A DNA stretch of 64,000 nt, taken from assembly GCF_001400735.1 (NCBI RefSeq), contig NZ_LJPW01000188.1, positions 43,494 to 107,493 on the forward strand, read 5' to 3'. Origin of the DNA: Pseudomonas caricapapayae (GTDB lineage: Bacteria; Pseudomonadota; Gammaproteobacteria; Pseudomonadales; Pseudomonadaceae). The notes under the pieces are model-generated. The model was not told the DNA's origin and ran no database searches. It saw nothing but the letters and a program-made list of their open reading frames with translations. The stretch's first letter is position 1, and each line of letters starts with the position of its first letter. Shown here piece by piece: positions 25,742 to 34,266 of the stretch. The translations under genes and the position numbers were made by a program.

Positions 25742-28208
25742 TGGCAAAGGTCCTCAGCAAATCCGCTGGACGGCTGCGGTATAGCTTCAGCAGCGGCCAG
25801 GCCGAGGCCAGCAGGGTCGCCAGCATTGCCAGCGCCATCAGTTGCAGCAATTGCAGCGGGTAGACTTGCAGCGGCAGGCGCCAGCCAAACGCCTGGACAT
25901 TGATCACCGCATCCAGACACCACGCAATCATCAAGCCCAGCGGCATGGAGAACAGCAATGTCAGAATCGCCAGCAGCCAGGTCTGTCCCAGGTTCAGCAG
26001 CATCAACTGCCGTCGCGTCACCCCAAGCGCCCACAACGGGGCAAGCTGTCCGAGCCGGCTCTGGCTCTGGGTCAGCAGGCTGATGAACAACGCGACGCCC
26101 GCTACCCCCAGTGTCAGGCTGTTGAGGGCGGCGGTCGCGGAAAACGTGCGTTCGAAAATCTGGGTTGACCAACGCTTGATCTGGCTCTGATCGATGATGT
26201 GATTGTCGTCGAGCGTGAAGCGCTCCTGCAGTTGCTTCACCAGAGGAGGAATCGCGGCCTGATCGACCCTCAGATTGAAACGAAACGGGTTCAATCCTGG
26301 CCAGTGGGCGAGCAGGTGTTTTTCGTTGACCAGCAGATGGCCTTTGGGATTGCCATAGTCGGCGTAGATCCCGACGATGCGCGCAGTCCACTGGCCGGCA
26401 GGCACCGGGATGCTCAGCGTGTCGTTCAGCGTCAGCTTGAGACGACGCGCCAGTTGTTCGCTGAGCATCACGGTATCTTCGTCACGTAGCAGACTCCATG
26501 CATCACCTTCTACCGCTTCAAGCAGTTCCCAGTGCTGGCGGTAGGTAGTGTGATCGACCACACCGAACAGATCGGCAGGCCACCCCTGAACTTGCAGCGC
26601 CACTTGCCAGTTGGGCAGCACTGCGCTGATTTGCGTTTGCTGGTTCAGCCAGGTGTGCAATGGCCCGGCCTGTGCCGGGTCCTGCGGGCTGACGTAAAGT
26701 TCGGCAGTCAGCCGCTGTTCCAGCCAGCTATTGAACGTCTGGCGAAAGCCCGAGGTCATGCTGCCCACGCCGACATTGGCGGCCATCGCGAGCAGCAAGG
26801 CCATCAGTGCCAGGCTGAGCGCGGGCAGTTGCTGTCGGCAATCGGCCAGAAACCATTGCCCCAGCACCGAACGACTGCGGGTCAGCAGGCCTCCGAGCAT
26901 GGCATCCAGCAGCACCGGAAGGCCGAGCCCGGCACTGAACAGCAGGGCGGACATCAGTACGAAACCCAACAACAGGCTGTTGCCGAACAACAGCGCTGCC
27001 AGGGCGACGAGTGCTCCGGCTGCTGCCACCCAGGCTTGACGCCGCAGCCATCGTGCATGGGCCTGCTGCCACGCTTGGGCATCGGCCAATGCCAGCAAGG
27101 GCAGGCGCGCCGCACGCAACAGGCTGTTGACACCGGCCAGCAGTGCGCCCAGCAGGCTCAGTCCAATCCCACTGAGCCACCACCACAGGCTGAGGTTCAA
27201 TTGACCGGCGACCTCGGCACCGTAAAGCCCCCGCAAACTGGCTACAACGTCCGGCAACAGGAGGCTGGCGAGCAGGTAGCCGCTGATCACCCCCAGCACA
27301 CCGCCCACCAGGGCCAGTGCGCCCAGTTCGATGCTCAAGGCAGTGATCAGCAGGCGTGCGCTGACACCACAGGCACGCAGGTTGCGCAACAGGCCTCGAC
27401 GTTGCTCCAGTGCCAGGCCAATGGCTGCGTGCACGATGAACAATCCCACTCCGAACGACAGAACACCCAGTGCGCTCAGGTTCAGGTGAAAGCTTTCGGT
27501 CAGGCGTTGCAGGTTGTTTTCTTCCCCTGTCTTGCTGATTGCCAGTTGGCCTCTGAGGGCTGCCGGCAATTGCGGGTCGCGAGCCGCGAAATCCTTTCGC
27601 AGCAGCAGGCTGGACAATTGATCGGTCAAGCCGAGCAACGATTGAGCAAAACCGATATCGGTAAGCAGCACGCCGGGGGCCATGTCCGGTTTGACACGCA
27701 GCGGCGGCATGGCAGCGCCATTTTCGGCCAAGGGTTGCTGACCTTCTTCAAACCCCAGTGCCTGGAGGGTCTGCGCCGATATCCACGTCGCTCCGGGCGG
27801 GGTGAGGAAGTCGACGATCTGACCGGAGTCCAGCGTCTGTCCGGCCAGCATGCTGTTCGGCAGCGTCAGCGGCTCGATGCCGACCAGTTGCAGCCGTTGG
27901 TTCTCCAGACCCTTGAGCGTTATTCGCCCGCGCAGGACGGGCGAAACCGGCCAGCCTTCACGGCGCAACTGGACGAACAGATCCTGAGCGAACAAGGCCC
28001 CGCCAGGTGCCGCGATGCTGGTTTGCGGTTCACCGCCGATCAGTTCGCTGGCCCGCTGATAGCTTTCCCGTGCCTGACTGTTGAGCGCCTGAACGCCGGT
28101 CAGCAACGCGGTGGCCAGCCACAAGCCGGTCAGCACACTGAAAAACTGCACGGGATGGCGTCGCCAGTGGCTCAGCAAGGCGCGCAGGGTCCAGTAGAAA
28201 ACCGGCAT
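25731..28208 (-). CDS. FtsX/LolC-like ABC exporter permease (AttG/AttF type)
   Basis: An 825-residue permease with two FtsX-type units. It opens with one membrane helix (HPVQFFSVLTGLWLATALLT), has a large periplasmic region (about residues 45-250), a first block of helices (250-430 and 430-480), a second periplasmic region (about 500-690) and a final FtsX block ending near the C-terminus. MacB-superfamily permeases of this type move lipids, lipoproteins or peptides out of the inner membrane rather than import. It overlaps the ATPase stop by one base and the lipoprotein start by 11, so the three are one operon. Confidence 0.88.
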   Translation of the reverse strand: MPVFYWTLRALLSHWRRHPVQFFSVLTGLWLATALLTGVQALNSQARESYQRASELIGGEPQTSIAAPGGALFAQDLFVQLRREGWPVSPVLRGRITLKGLENQRLQLVGIEPLTLPNSMLAGQTLDSGQIVDFLTPPGATWISAQTLQALGFEEGQQPLAENGAAMPPLRVKPDMAPGVLLTDIGFAQSLLGLTDQLSSLLLRKDFAARDPQLPAALRGQLAISKTGEENNLQRLTESFHLNLSALGVLSFGVGLFIVHAAIGLALEQRRGLLRNLRACGVSARLLITALSIELGALALVGGVLGVISGYLLASLLLPDVVASLRGLYGAEVAGQLNLSLWWWLSGIGLSLLGALLAGVNSLLRAARLPLLALADAQAWQQAHARWLRRQAWVAAAGALVALAALLFGNSLLLGFVLMSALLFSAGLGLPVLLDAMLGGLLTRSRSVLGQWFLADCRQQLPALSLALMALLLAMAANVGVGSMTSGFRQTFNSWLEQRLTAELYVSPQDPAQAGPLHTWLNQQTQISAVLPNWQVALQVQGWPADLFGVVDHTTYRQHWELLEAVEGDAWSLLRDEDTVMLSEQLARRLKLTLNDTLSIPVPAGQWTARIVGIYADYGNPKGHLLVNEKHLLAHWPGLNPFRFNLRVDQAAIPPLVKQLQERFTLDDNHIIDQSQIKRWSTQIFERTFSATAALNSLTLGVAGVALFISLLTQSQSRLGQLAPLWALGVTRRQLMLLNLGQTWLLAILTLLFSMPLGLMIAWCLDAVINVQAFGWRLPLQVYPLQLLQLMALAMLATLLASAWPLLKLYRSRPADLLRTFANDH

Positions 28209-28876
28209 CAGCGCTCGCCTTCGACAGCCAGGCGACCCAGATGCAGTACCACTTTGCGCGCCAGTCGGTCAGCCACCCGCGGGCTGTGAGTGACCATCAG
28301 CAGGCTGGTGGGACTGTCGGCGAGCACATCCAGCAACAATTGCAGCACTTCGTCGCTGGTCGTTTCATCTAGATTGCCGGTGGGCTCGTCTGCCAGCAGC
28401 AGGCTGGGCCGTGCCGCAAGCGCGCGACCGATCGCCACCCGTTGCTGTTGTCCGCCGGACAGTTGCTCGGGATAACGATCCAGCAACGCCCCAAGACCCA
28501 GACGTTCGATCAGGTGCGCCTGCCAGGCCGCATCGAATCGCCCTGCCAGTCGTGCCTGAAACGCCAGGTTGTCTGCTATTTTCAAGCTGCCGATCAGGTT
28601 GAACTGCTGAAACACCAGACCGATTTCGGTGCGTCGCCAGTTCGCCAGCCGGTTTTCGTTCATCAGGTCCAGGCGTTGCCCTGCGACGTCGATGCTGCCG
28701 TCATCGACCTGATCAAGACCCGCCACCAGATGCAGCAACGTGCTCTTGCCGCTGCCGGATTCACCCATCAATGCCAGGCTTTCGCCCTGTGCCAGGTGCA
28801 GATCGACACCACGCAGGACATCCAGCGGTCCCTGTGCCGTGGTGTAGCGCTTGAATACGTTTTGCACGTGCAGCAT
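28208..28876 (-). CDS. ABC exporter ATP-binding protein (LolD/MacB-like)
   Basis: A 222-residue ATPase with all motifs: Walker A GESGSGKST (about residues 36-44), Q-loop VFQQFNL, signature LSGGQQQRVAIGRAL, Walker B LLLADEPTGNLD and the switch His in MVTHS. ATG at 28874-28876 is the natural start; the frame stays open upstream only because it runs antisense through mnmC. It energises the downstream FtsX-type permease. The promoter must lie in the 92 bp between it and mnmC, or it is read through from mnmC. Confidence 0.93.
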   Translation of the reverse strand: MLHVQNVFKRYTTAQGPLDVLRGVDLHLAQGESLALMGESGSGKSTLLHLVAGLDQVDDGSIDVAGQRLDLMNENRLANWRRTEIGLVFQQFNLIGSLKIADNLAFQARLAGRFDAAWQAHLIERLGLGALLDRYPEQLSGGQQQRVAIGRALAARPSLLLADEPTGNLDETTSDEVLQLLLDVLADSPTSLLMVTHSPRVADRLARKVVLHLGRLAVEGER

Positions 28877-28968
28877 GAGCGGTCCAATTGTTCTGACAGA
28901 CGCTAAAGAGTAGCGCCTGAGCGCGTGCTTGTAGGGAATATCGTGCGAGCTGGCAGCATCTGCGGATT

Positions 28969-30966
28969 TCAGTGACCAGCAGGCTGCTTCCCCTTGCCGC
29001 GAATCAGCCCGCGCAGGACAAAACGGTTGGGGTGACAGGCTTCGGCCACGCTGCGTGGCAAGGGCAGAGGCTCGTTGTCGAGCCAGGCGGCGATCAGCTC
29101 GCCACACAGTGGTGCTGTAATCAGCCCGCGCGAACCGTGACCGCTGTTGACGTACAGACCATCCAGCCACGGGCAGGCGATGTCCGGCACCTGGCGCGCA
29201 TCCTTGGCCAGTGCTGCATAGGCCTGCATGAACGCCTCGCGATCGGCCAGCGGACCGACGATCGGCAAATAATCCGGACTGGTACAACGAAACGCTGCGC
29301 GCCCCTGTAATTGTTCGGCTGCCAAATCGGCGGCCTCAAGGCGTGCAGTGAGGTCTTGCGAAATCTCCCGCAACAGCTCCAGATTGTCCAGATGATCGGT
29401 CAGGTTGGGCGTCAGATCAGTGCTGTTGAAGTCGAAACTCGCCCCGAGCGTATGCTCGCCCAGACGTGCCGGAGCCACATAACCCTCGGCGCATACCACG
29501 CTGCGCAATGCCGCGCTGGCCTGAGTCTGCGGCAAACGGGTGATCTGCCCGCGAATGCGCTTGAGCGGCAAATCGGCCGTCTGTGCGAACTGCTGGATAT
29601 CAGCTGCCCCGGCCAGCACCACGACCGGGGCGCTGTCGATCAACCGTTCGTTACTCCAGGCCTGCCACTGATCATCGACACGCCTCAGTTCCAGTGCCTG
29701 TTGATGAGTGATCAGGCGGATATTTTCGTGCCCGGCCTGTGCGTGACACAACGCAGGCGGATGAACCCAGCCGCCTTCGGGGTAAAACAGCCCGCCACTG
29801 TTCAGCGCAACGCCGCTCTGCGCTTCGGCCGCAGGCTGGTCCAGCAGGTGCAGGAGTGATTCGGGGAAGGCATCGGCCAGCTGTTTCTGGCGCAGCGCTT
29901 CCTTGTCGTCGAAAGCCAGTTGCAGCACGCCACAAGCGTCCCAGTCGATGCCACGCTGCAATCGCTCAAGCAGCCTTCGTGTGTGGCCAAAGCCGCTGAG
30001 GATCAACTGTGACAGCGCCGTGCCGTGCGCCGACAGTTTCAGGTACAGCACGCCCTGCGGATTGCCCGAGGCTTCCTGTGCCGGTGCGGCATGGCGCTCC
30101 AGCAGGCTTACCTGCCAGCCCCGCTGCGCCAGGCTTTGCGCCGTGGCACATCCTGCCAGCCCTGCGCCAATCACCAGCGCCTTGCGCTCGCCACTCGCTG
30201 GCGCAGGACGGGCAAACCAGGGTTTAACGACAACAGAAGGCGCAATACCTTCCGGCCAGGCGATAAAAGTGCCGCGCAGCACCTCCCATTTATGGCCGAT
30301 ACCCGGCACCCGCTTCATCTTGAAGCCTGCTGCGTTGAGCGAGCGCCGCACCCAGCCGGTGCTGGTGAAGGTGCCGATCGTGGTGGTGGACGTGGACAGG
30401 CGCGCCAATTCGGCAAACAGCTCGGGCGTCCACATTTCCGGGTTTTTCGCCGGCGCAAACCCGTCGAGAAACCACGCATCAATCTGCCCGTCCAGCTGTG
30501 GCAGCATGTGCAGCGCATCGCCGATCAGCAGTGTCAGGGTCACGCGGCCGTCAGCGAATAGCAGGCGCTGAAAGCCTTCATGCAGCGCTACGTACTGGTC
30601 GAGCAACGGCTGAGCGAACGTCGACAGCTCCGGCCACAGGGCCAGGGCACGCTGCAGGTCGTCGCGGCTCAACGGGTATTTTTCGACGCTGACGAAATGC
30701 AGGCGCGCGCCGGCAGGCGCGCACTCATCGAACAGTTGCCAGGCACAGAGAAAATTGAGCCCGGTGCCGAAGCCGGTTTCGCCAATGATCAACCTGCCGC
30801 CTTCGGACAGTTCGGTGAAACGCCGACGCAGGTCGTTCTGCACCAGAAACACATGGCGCGTCTCGTCCAGACCGGACTCGGTGGAAAAGTACACGTCGGA
30901 AAAATCGCGGGAGCGCGGGTTGCCTTGTTCGTCCCAGTCTATCCGGGCGTGGCGGGTCATGGTCAT
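28969..30966 (-). CDS. mnmC: Bifunctional tRNA modification enzyme MnmC
   Basis: A 665-residue enzyme for the last steps of mnm5s2U34 in tRNA. The N-terminal part (about residues 1-240) is the SAM methyltransferase MnmC2 (LIIGETGFGTGLNFLCAWQL, WFLDGFAPAKNPEMWT), and the C-terminal part (about 260-650) is the FAD-dependent demodifying oxidoreductase MnmC1 (ALVIGAGLAGCATAQSLAQR, EASGNPQGVLYLKLSAHG, GLYVNSGHGSRGL). Start either ATG 30966 or ATG two codons later. Full length, both active regions intact. Confidence 0.96.
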   Translation of the reverse strand: MTMTRHARIDWDEQGNPRSRDFSDVYFSTESGLDETRHVFLVQNDLRRRFTELSEGGRLIIGETGFGTGLNFLCAWQLFDECAPAGARLHFVSVEKYPLSRDDLQRALALWPELSTFAQPLLDQYVALHEGFQRLLFADGRVTLTLLIGDALHMLPQLDGQIDAWFLDGFAPAKNPEMWTPELFAELARLSTSTTTIGTFTSTGWVRRSLNAAGFKMKRVPGIGHKWEVLRGTFIAWPEGIAPSVVVKPWFARPAPASGERKALVIGAGLAGCATAQSLAQRGWQVSLLERHAAPAQEASGNPQGVLYLKLSAHGTALSQLILSGFGHTRRLLERLQRGIDWDACGVLQLAFDDKEALRQKQLADAFPESLLHLLDQPAAEAQSGVALNSGGLFYPEGGWVHPPALCHAQAGHENIRLITHQQALELRRVDDQWQAWSNERLIDSAPVVVLAGAADIQQFAQTADLPLKRIRGQITRLPQTQASAALRSVVCAEGYVAPARLGEHTLGASFDFNSTDLTPNLTDHLDNLELLREISQDLTARLEAADLAAEQLQGRAAFRCTSPDYLPIVGPLADREAFMQAYAALAKDARQVPDIACPWLDGLYVNSGHGSRGLITAPLCGELIAAWLDNEPLPLPRSVAEACHPNRFVLRGLIRGKGKQPAGH

Positions 30967-31128
30967 GTCAGGCTCAGCGGTGGCAGAGGGCGCATTTTAG
31001 CCATCTGCGAGGATAAAAGTGCGATCACTGGCGCGCGGATTGACCGATGCCCGTAATCGGTGGTCAGAATGTTCACTGAAGGTTGTCCATCGGGCGTTCT
31101 CTGAGCCATCCCCAATCAGGAGTTGTGC

Positions 31129-32625
31129 ATGTTTGAATCCGCTGAAATCGGTCACGCCATCGACGACGAGACCTACGAGGCTGCGTTGCCGGAATTGCGC
31201 GAGGCCTTGCTCGAGGCGCAGATAGACCTGCACGAGCAGGCCGGTCGACAGATCATCGTGCTGATCAACGGCATAGAAGGCGCAGGCAAGGGCGAAACCG
31301 TCAAACTGCTCAACGAATGGATGGACCCGCGGCTGATCGAGGTACGCACTTTCGATCAGCAGACCGATGAAGAACTGGCTCATCCACCCGCCTGGCGTTA
31401 CTGGCGACAACTGCCTGCCAAAGGCCGCATGGGCATTTTCTTTGGCAACTGGTACAGCCAGATGCTGCAGGGCAGGATCCACGGCCGTTTCAAGGACGCT
31501 GTGCTCGATCAGGCCATCAGTGGCGCCGAGCGCCTGGAAAAAATGCTGTGTGATGAAGGCGCGCTGATTTTCAAATTCTGGTTTCACCTGTCCAAAAAAC
31601 AGATGAAGCTGCGCCTCAAGACCCTCAAGGACGATCCGCTGCACAGCTGGCGCATCAGCCCGCTGGACTGGCAGCAATCCAGGACTTACGACAAGTTCGT
31701 GCGCTTCGGTGAGCGGGTGTTGCGCCGCACCAGCCGCGAATATGCGCCCTGGCATGTGATTGAGGGTGTGGACGCCAACTACCGCAGCCTGACAGTCGGA
31801 CGCCTGCTGCTGGAAGGCATGCAGGCTGCAATCAACAAGGTCGAGCCTGAACCCGGCGCGCTGACAGTCGGCCCGTTGGCGATTCACGACAACGAACTGA
31901 CATTGCTGGACAGTCTCGACCTCAGCCTGCACCTGAGCAAGGATGACTATCAGCAGCAACTGATTACCGAGCAGGCGCGTCTGTCCGGCAACATGCGTGA
32001 CAAACGCATGAAAAGGCATGCACTGGTAGCAGTGTTCGAAGGCAACGACGCTGCTGGCAAGGGCGGCGCGATACGCCGTGTTGCTGCGGCGCTCGACCCG
32101 CGCCAGTACGCTATCGTACCCATCGCTGCTCCTACACAGGATGAGCGCGCGCAGCCTTACCTGTGGCGGTTCTGGCGACAGATACCGGCGCGCGGCAAAT
32201 TCACCATCTTCGATCGCTCCTGGTACGGACGCGTGCTGGTCGAGCGGGTCGAGGGCTTTTGCAGCGAGTCCGACTGGAAGCGCGCGTATGCAGAAATCAA
32301 CGATTTCGAAGAGCAGCTCACTGACGCGGGCATTGTGGTCGTCAAGTTCTGGCTGGCCATCGACCAGCAGACTCAGCTGGAGCGCTTTCAAGAGCGCGAA
32401 AAAATACCGTTCAAGCGCTACAAGATCACCGAAGATGACTGGCGCAACCGCAAGAAGTGGCCAGACTACCGCCAGGCGGTGGGCGACATGGTGGATCGCA
32501 CCAGCACTGAAATCGCGCCGTGGACATTGATCGAGGCCAACGACAAGCGCTGGGCCAGAGTCAAGGTTCTGCGCACCCTCAACGACGCGCTGGAAGCGGC
32601 GTTTGCCAGGGACAAGAAGAAGTGA
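31129..32625 (+). CDS. pap: Polyphosphate:AMP phosphotransferase (two-domain PPK2)
   Basis: A 498-residue tandem PPK2 protein. Two P-loop kinase domains, residues about 30-260 and 290-490. Walker A is GIEGAGKGE (about 49-57) in the first and GNDAAGKGG (about 305-313) in the second; the lid and Walker B features PWHVIEGVDANYRS and IFDRSWYGRVLVERVEGF are seen. Two-domain class II PPK2 enzymes phosphorylate AMP to ADP using polyphosphate. ATG 31129 has AGGAG upstream; a TTG two codons before is the alternative. Divergent from mnmC. Confidence 0.93.
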   Translation: MFESAEIGHAIDDETYEAALPELREALLEAQIDLHEQAGRQIIVLINGIEGAGKGETVKLLNEWMDPRLIEVRTFDQQTDEELAHPPAWRYWRQLPAKGRMGIFFGNWYSQMLQGRIHGRFKDAVLDQAISGAERLEKMLCDEGALIFKFWFHLSKKQMKLRLKTLKDDPLHSWRISPLDWQQSRTYDKFVRFGERVLRRTSREYAPWHVIEGVDANYRSLTVGRLLLEGMQAAINKVEPEPGALTVGPLAIHDNELTLLDSLDLSLHLSKDDYQQQLITEQARLSGNMRDKRMKRHALVAVFEGNDAAGKGGAIRRVAAALDPRQYAIVPIAAPTQDERAQPYLWRFWRQIPARGKFTIFDRSWYGRVLVERVEGFCSESDWKRAYAEINDFEEQLTDAGIVVVKFWLAIDQQTQLERFQEREKIPFKRYKITEDDWRNRKKWPDYRQAVGDMVDRTSTEIAPWTLIEANDKRWARVKVLRTLNDALEAAFARDKKK

Positions 32626-32677
32626 TCGATTGCAAAACCGCGCTGACGGCTCCTGAATGCACTGCGGGGTGAAAGGC

Positions 32678-32920
32678 CTATTGCGGCTCATCTGCAGGGC
32701 TGCTGGCAGCCGGTTCGTCGGACACTTCAGAGACTGCCGGCTCATCAGGTGCCTGGAAATTACCATTCACCCATTGATGCAAGCGTGATGTGCAATGTGG
32801 GGCCGGTACGTCCTGACCGGAGTGGGTCACCTTGTCCGGCTGCCGGGCGTCTTCGGCAACGGGCGACATGGCTTCCACTGCCTGAAGGACTGCGCTGTAG
32901 AGCGGGTTCAGATCACGCAT
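32678..32920 (-). CDS. Small protein of unknown function
   Basis: An 80-residue acidic protein: MRDLNPLYSAVLQAVEAMSP, then a Pro/Glu/Asp/Ser-rich tail. It has a strong ribosome-binding site (AGGGAGAAAGTC before ATG 32918-32920), which is the main support. No domain is recognised. It may be a Pseudomonas-restricted small protein. Confidence 0.6.
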   Translation of the reverse strand: MRDLNPLYSAVLQAVEAMSPVAEDARQPDKVTHSGQDVPAPHCTSRLHQWVNGNFQAPDEPAVSEVSDEPAASSPADEPQ

Positions 32921-33090
32921 GACTTTCTCCCTGAAGAGGCTGAGCAGCCAGACAATGGCGCACCATCTGCCTTGATCCATTCAGGGCATTTCACTGAAGC
33001 CTAAGCGAGTTTCTACAAAGCCTCAGACAGTTTTCGCATAGGCGTTATGCAAAAAGAACACGTGTTTCAGGCGGGATACAGCAATCGCGG

Positions 33091-33492
33091 TCAACGCTTG
33101 CGCAGCGTCTTTTGCCTGAGAATATAAACGCTGACCAGCACTGCGCTGGTCAGCATGAAGGCGCGTGCCCACGGCTGTTGCACCAGGTAACACGACACGG
33201 AGATGCTGATCCACATCAGCCCGATTGCGCATACCTTGCCCTTGAGCGGGATACCGTTGCCTTCAAGGTAGTCACGGATCCACGGACCGAGCCGCGGGTG
33301 ATTGACCAGCCAGTCGTAGAAGCGTGGAGAGCTGCGCGCGAAGCAGGCGGCGGCCAGCAGAAGAAACGGCGTGGTGGGCAGCACAGGCAGGAATATGCCG
33401 ATGACGCCCAATACCACGCTCAACCAGCCAACGGCTATCAGCAGATAGCGCACCGAGCGATGACGGCTGGTGCGCGGTGAGTCTTGCGCCAT
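33091..33492 (-). CDS. ybaN: YbaN/DUF454 family inner-membrane protein
   Basis: A 133-residue protein with three to four membrane helices and the DUF454 core: GWLSVVLGVIGIFLPVLPTT, FLLLAAACFARSSPRFYDWL and HPRLGPWIRDYLEGNGIP. The function is unknown. It starts 10 bp after the stop of the YecA-like gene and is probably co-transcribed with it. Confidence 0.9.
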   Translation of the reverse strand: MAQDSPRTSRHRSVRYLLIAVGWLSVVLGVIGIFLPVLPTTPFLLLAAACFARSSPRFYDWLVNHPRLGPWIRDYLEGNGIPLKGKVCAIGLMWISISVSCYLVQQPWARAFMLTSAVLVSVYILRQKTLRKR

Positions 33493-33502
33493 AGGCGCTG
33501 GC

Positions 33503-34090
33503 TCAGTGGTGACGGGGCTTGAGGATCGCCGGCTTTTCGTCCGGCGCCTGGCAGAGCAGGTACAGGGCGGTCAGCGCTTCCGGGATTTGCACGATCATGT
33601 CGTCCATCAGGTTGGCGTCCTGAGCGATGTCGGCAAATTCCGGCTGTTCGTCGAACAGCCCCGAGCCGACCATGATGGGCAGGAGCATTTCGCTGACTTC
33701 TTCCTCGGCACTTTCGAACCAGGCGTTTTCACGCAGGAACACGCCTTCCATGAAGCCGATGCACCAGCCACGCAGGTCCGAGTCGTCCGGATCGTCGCCC
33801 AGGTCCAGATCGCACGGCAGCTCGAACTCTTCGTCCGAGGCCAGCTGGCGAGCAATATGCGCCTTCAGTGCAATCAGGGTGGCTTCGACTTCTGTCTGCT
33901 GCGCCTCACTGCTGTACTGCGGCGGCTCGGAAAACAGCGCGTCGATCCACTCGCGCTCCGGCACGTCTTCGGAGCAGATGGACAGGGCGGTCAGGTAGCC
34001 ATGAGCGGCCACGTAGTCCAGTGCTTCTTCGTGCAGTTCATCTGCATCGAGGAAGACTTGCAGGCGGGTCAGTTGCTCAGCGAAGGACAT
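33503..34090 (-). CDS. YecA/UPF0149 family protein
   Basis: A 195-residue acidic, soluble protein of the UPF0149 (YgfB/YecA) family. Features: DELHEEALDYVAAHGYLTAL near the N-terminus, the LRGWCIGFMEGVFLRENAW block, and PEALTALYLLC near the end. It lacks the C-terminal SEC-C zinc tail of longer YecA proteins. AAGGT precedes ATG 34088-34090. It is first of a two-gene unit with ybaN and divergent from recQ. Confidence 0.88.
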   Translation of the reverse strand: MSFAEQLTRLQVFLDADELHEEALDYVAAHGYLTALSICSEDVPEREWIDALFSEPPQYSSEAQQTEVEATLIALKAHIARQLASDEEFELPCDLDLGDDPDDSDLRGWCIGFMEGVFLRENAWFESAEEEVSEMLLPIMVGSGLFDEQPEFADIAQDANLMDDMIVQIPEALTALYLLCQAPDEKPAILKPRHH

Positions 34091-34266
34091 GGAAGCGCTA
34101 CCTTGAAAATAAACGATGCTGGATTCTAGGCCCTGAGCGTCCGTGGCGCCAGCGCGCAGGCCAATTGCAGTTAATTTCGACCGCTCATGTCCGAGTCATC
34201 CATTGCTCCCGAGCGCTCGGGTATACTCCCTCGTTTTGCAGTGCAGCAGGATATTCCGGGGTTTTT

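Noticed and set aside
26532..28289. 585-codon plus-strand frame opposite the FtsX-type permease
   Set aside because: Gln-rich low-complexity translation, antisense to a clear membrane protein.
30997..32766. 589-codon minus-strand frame opposite the polyphosphate enzyme
   Set aside because: Antisense shadow of a gene with two intact Walker motifs.
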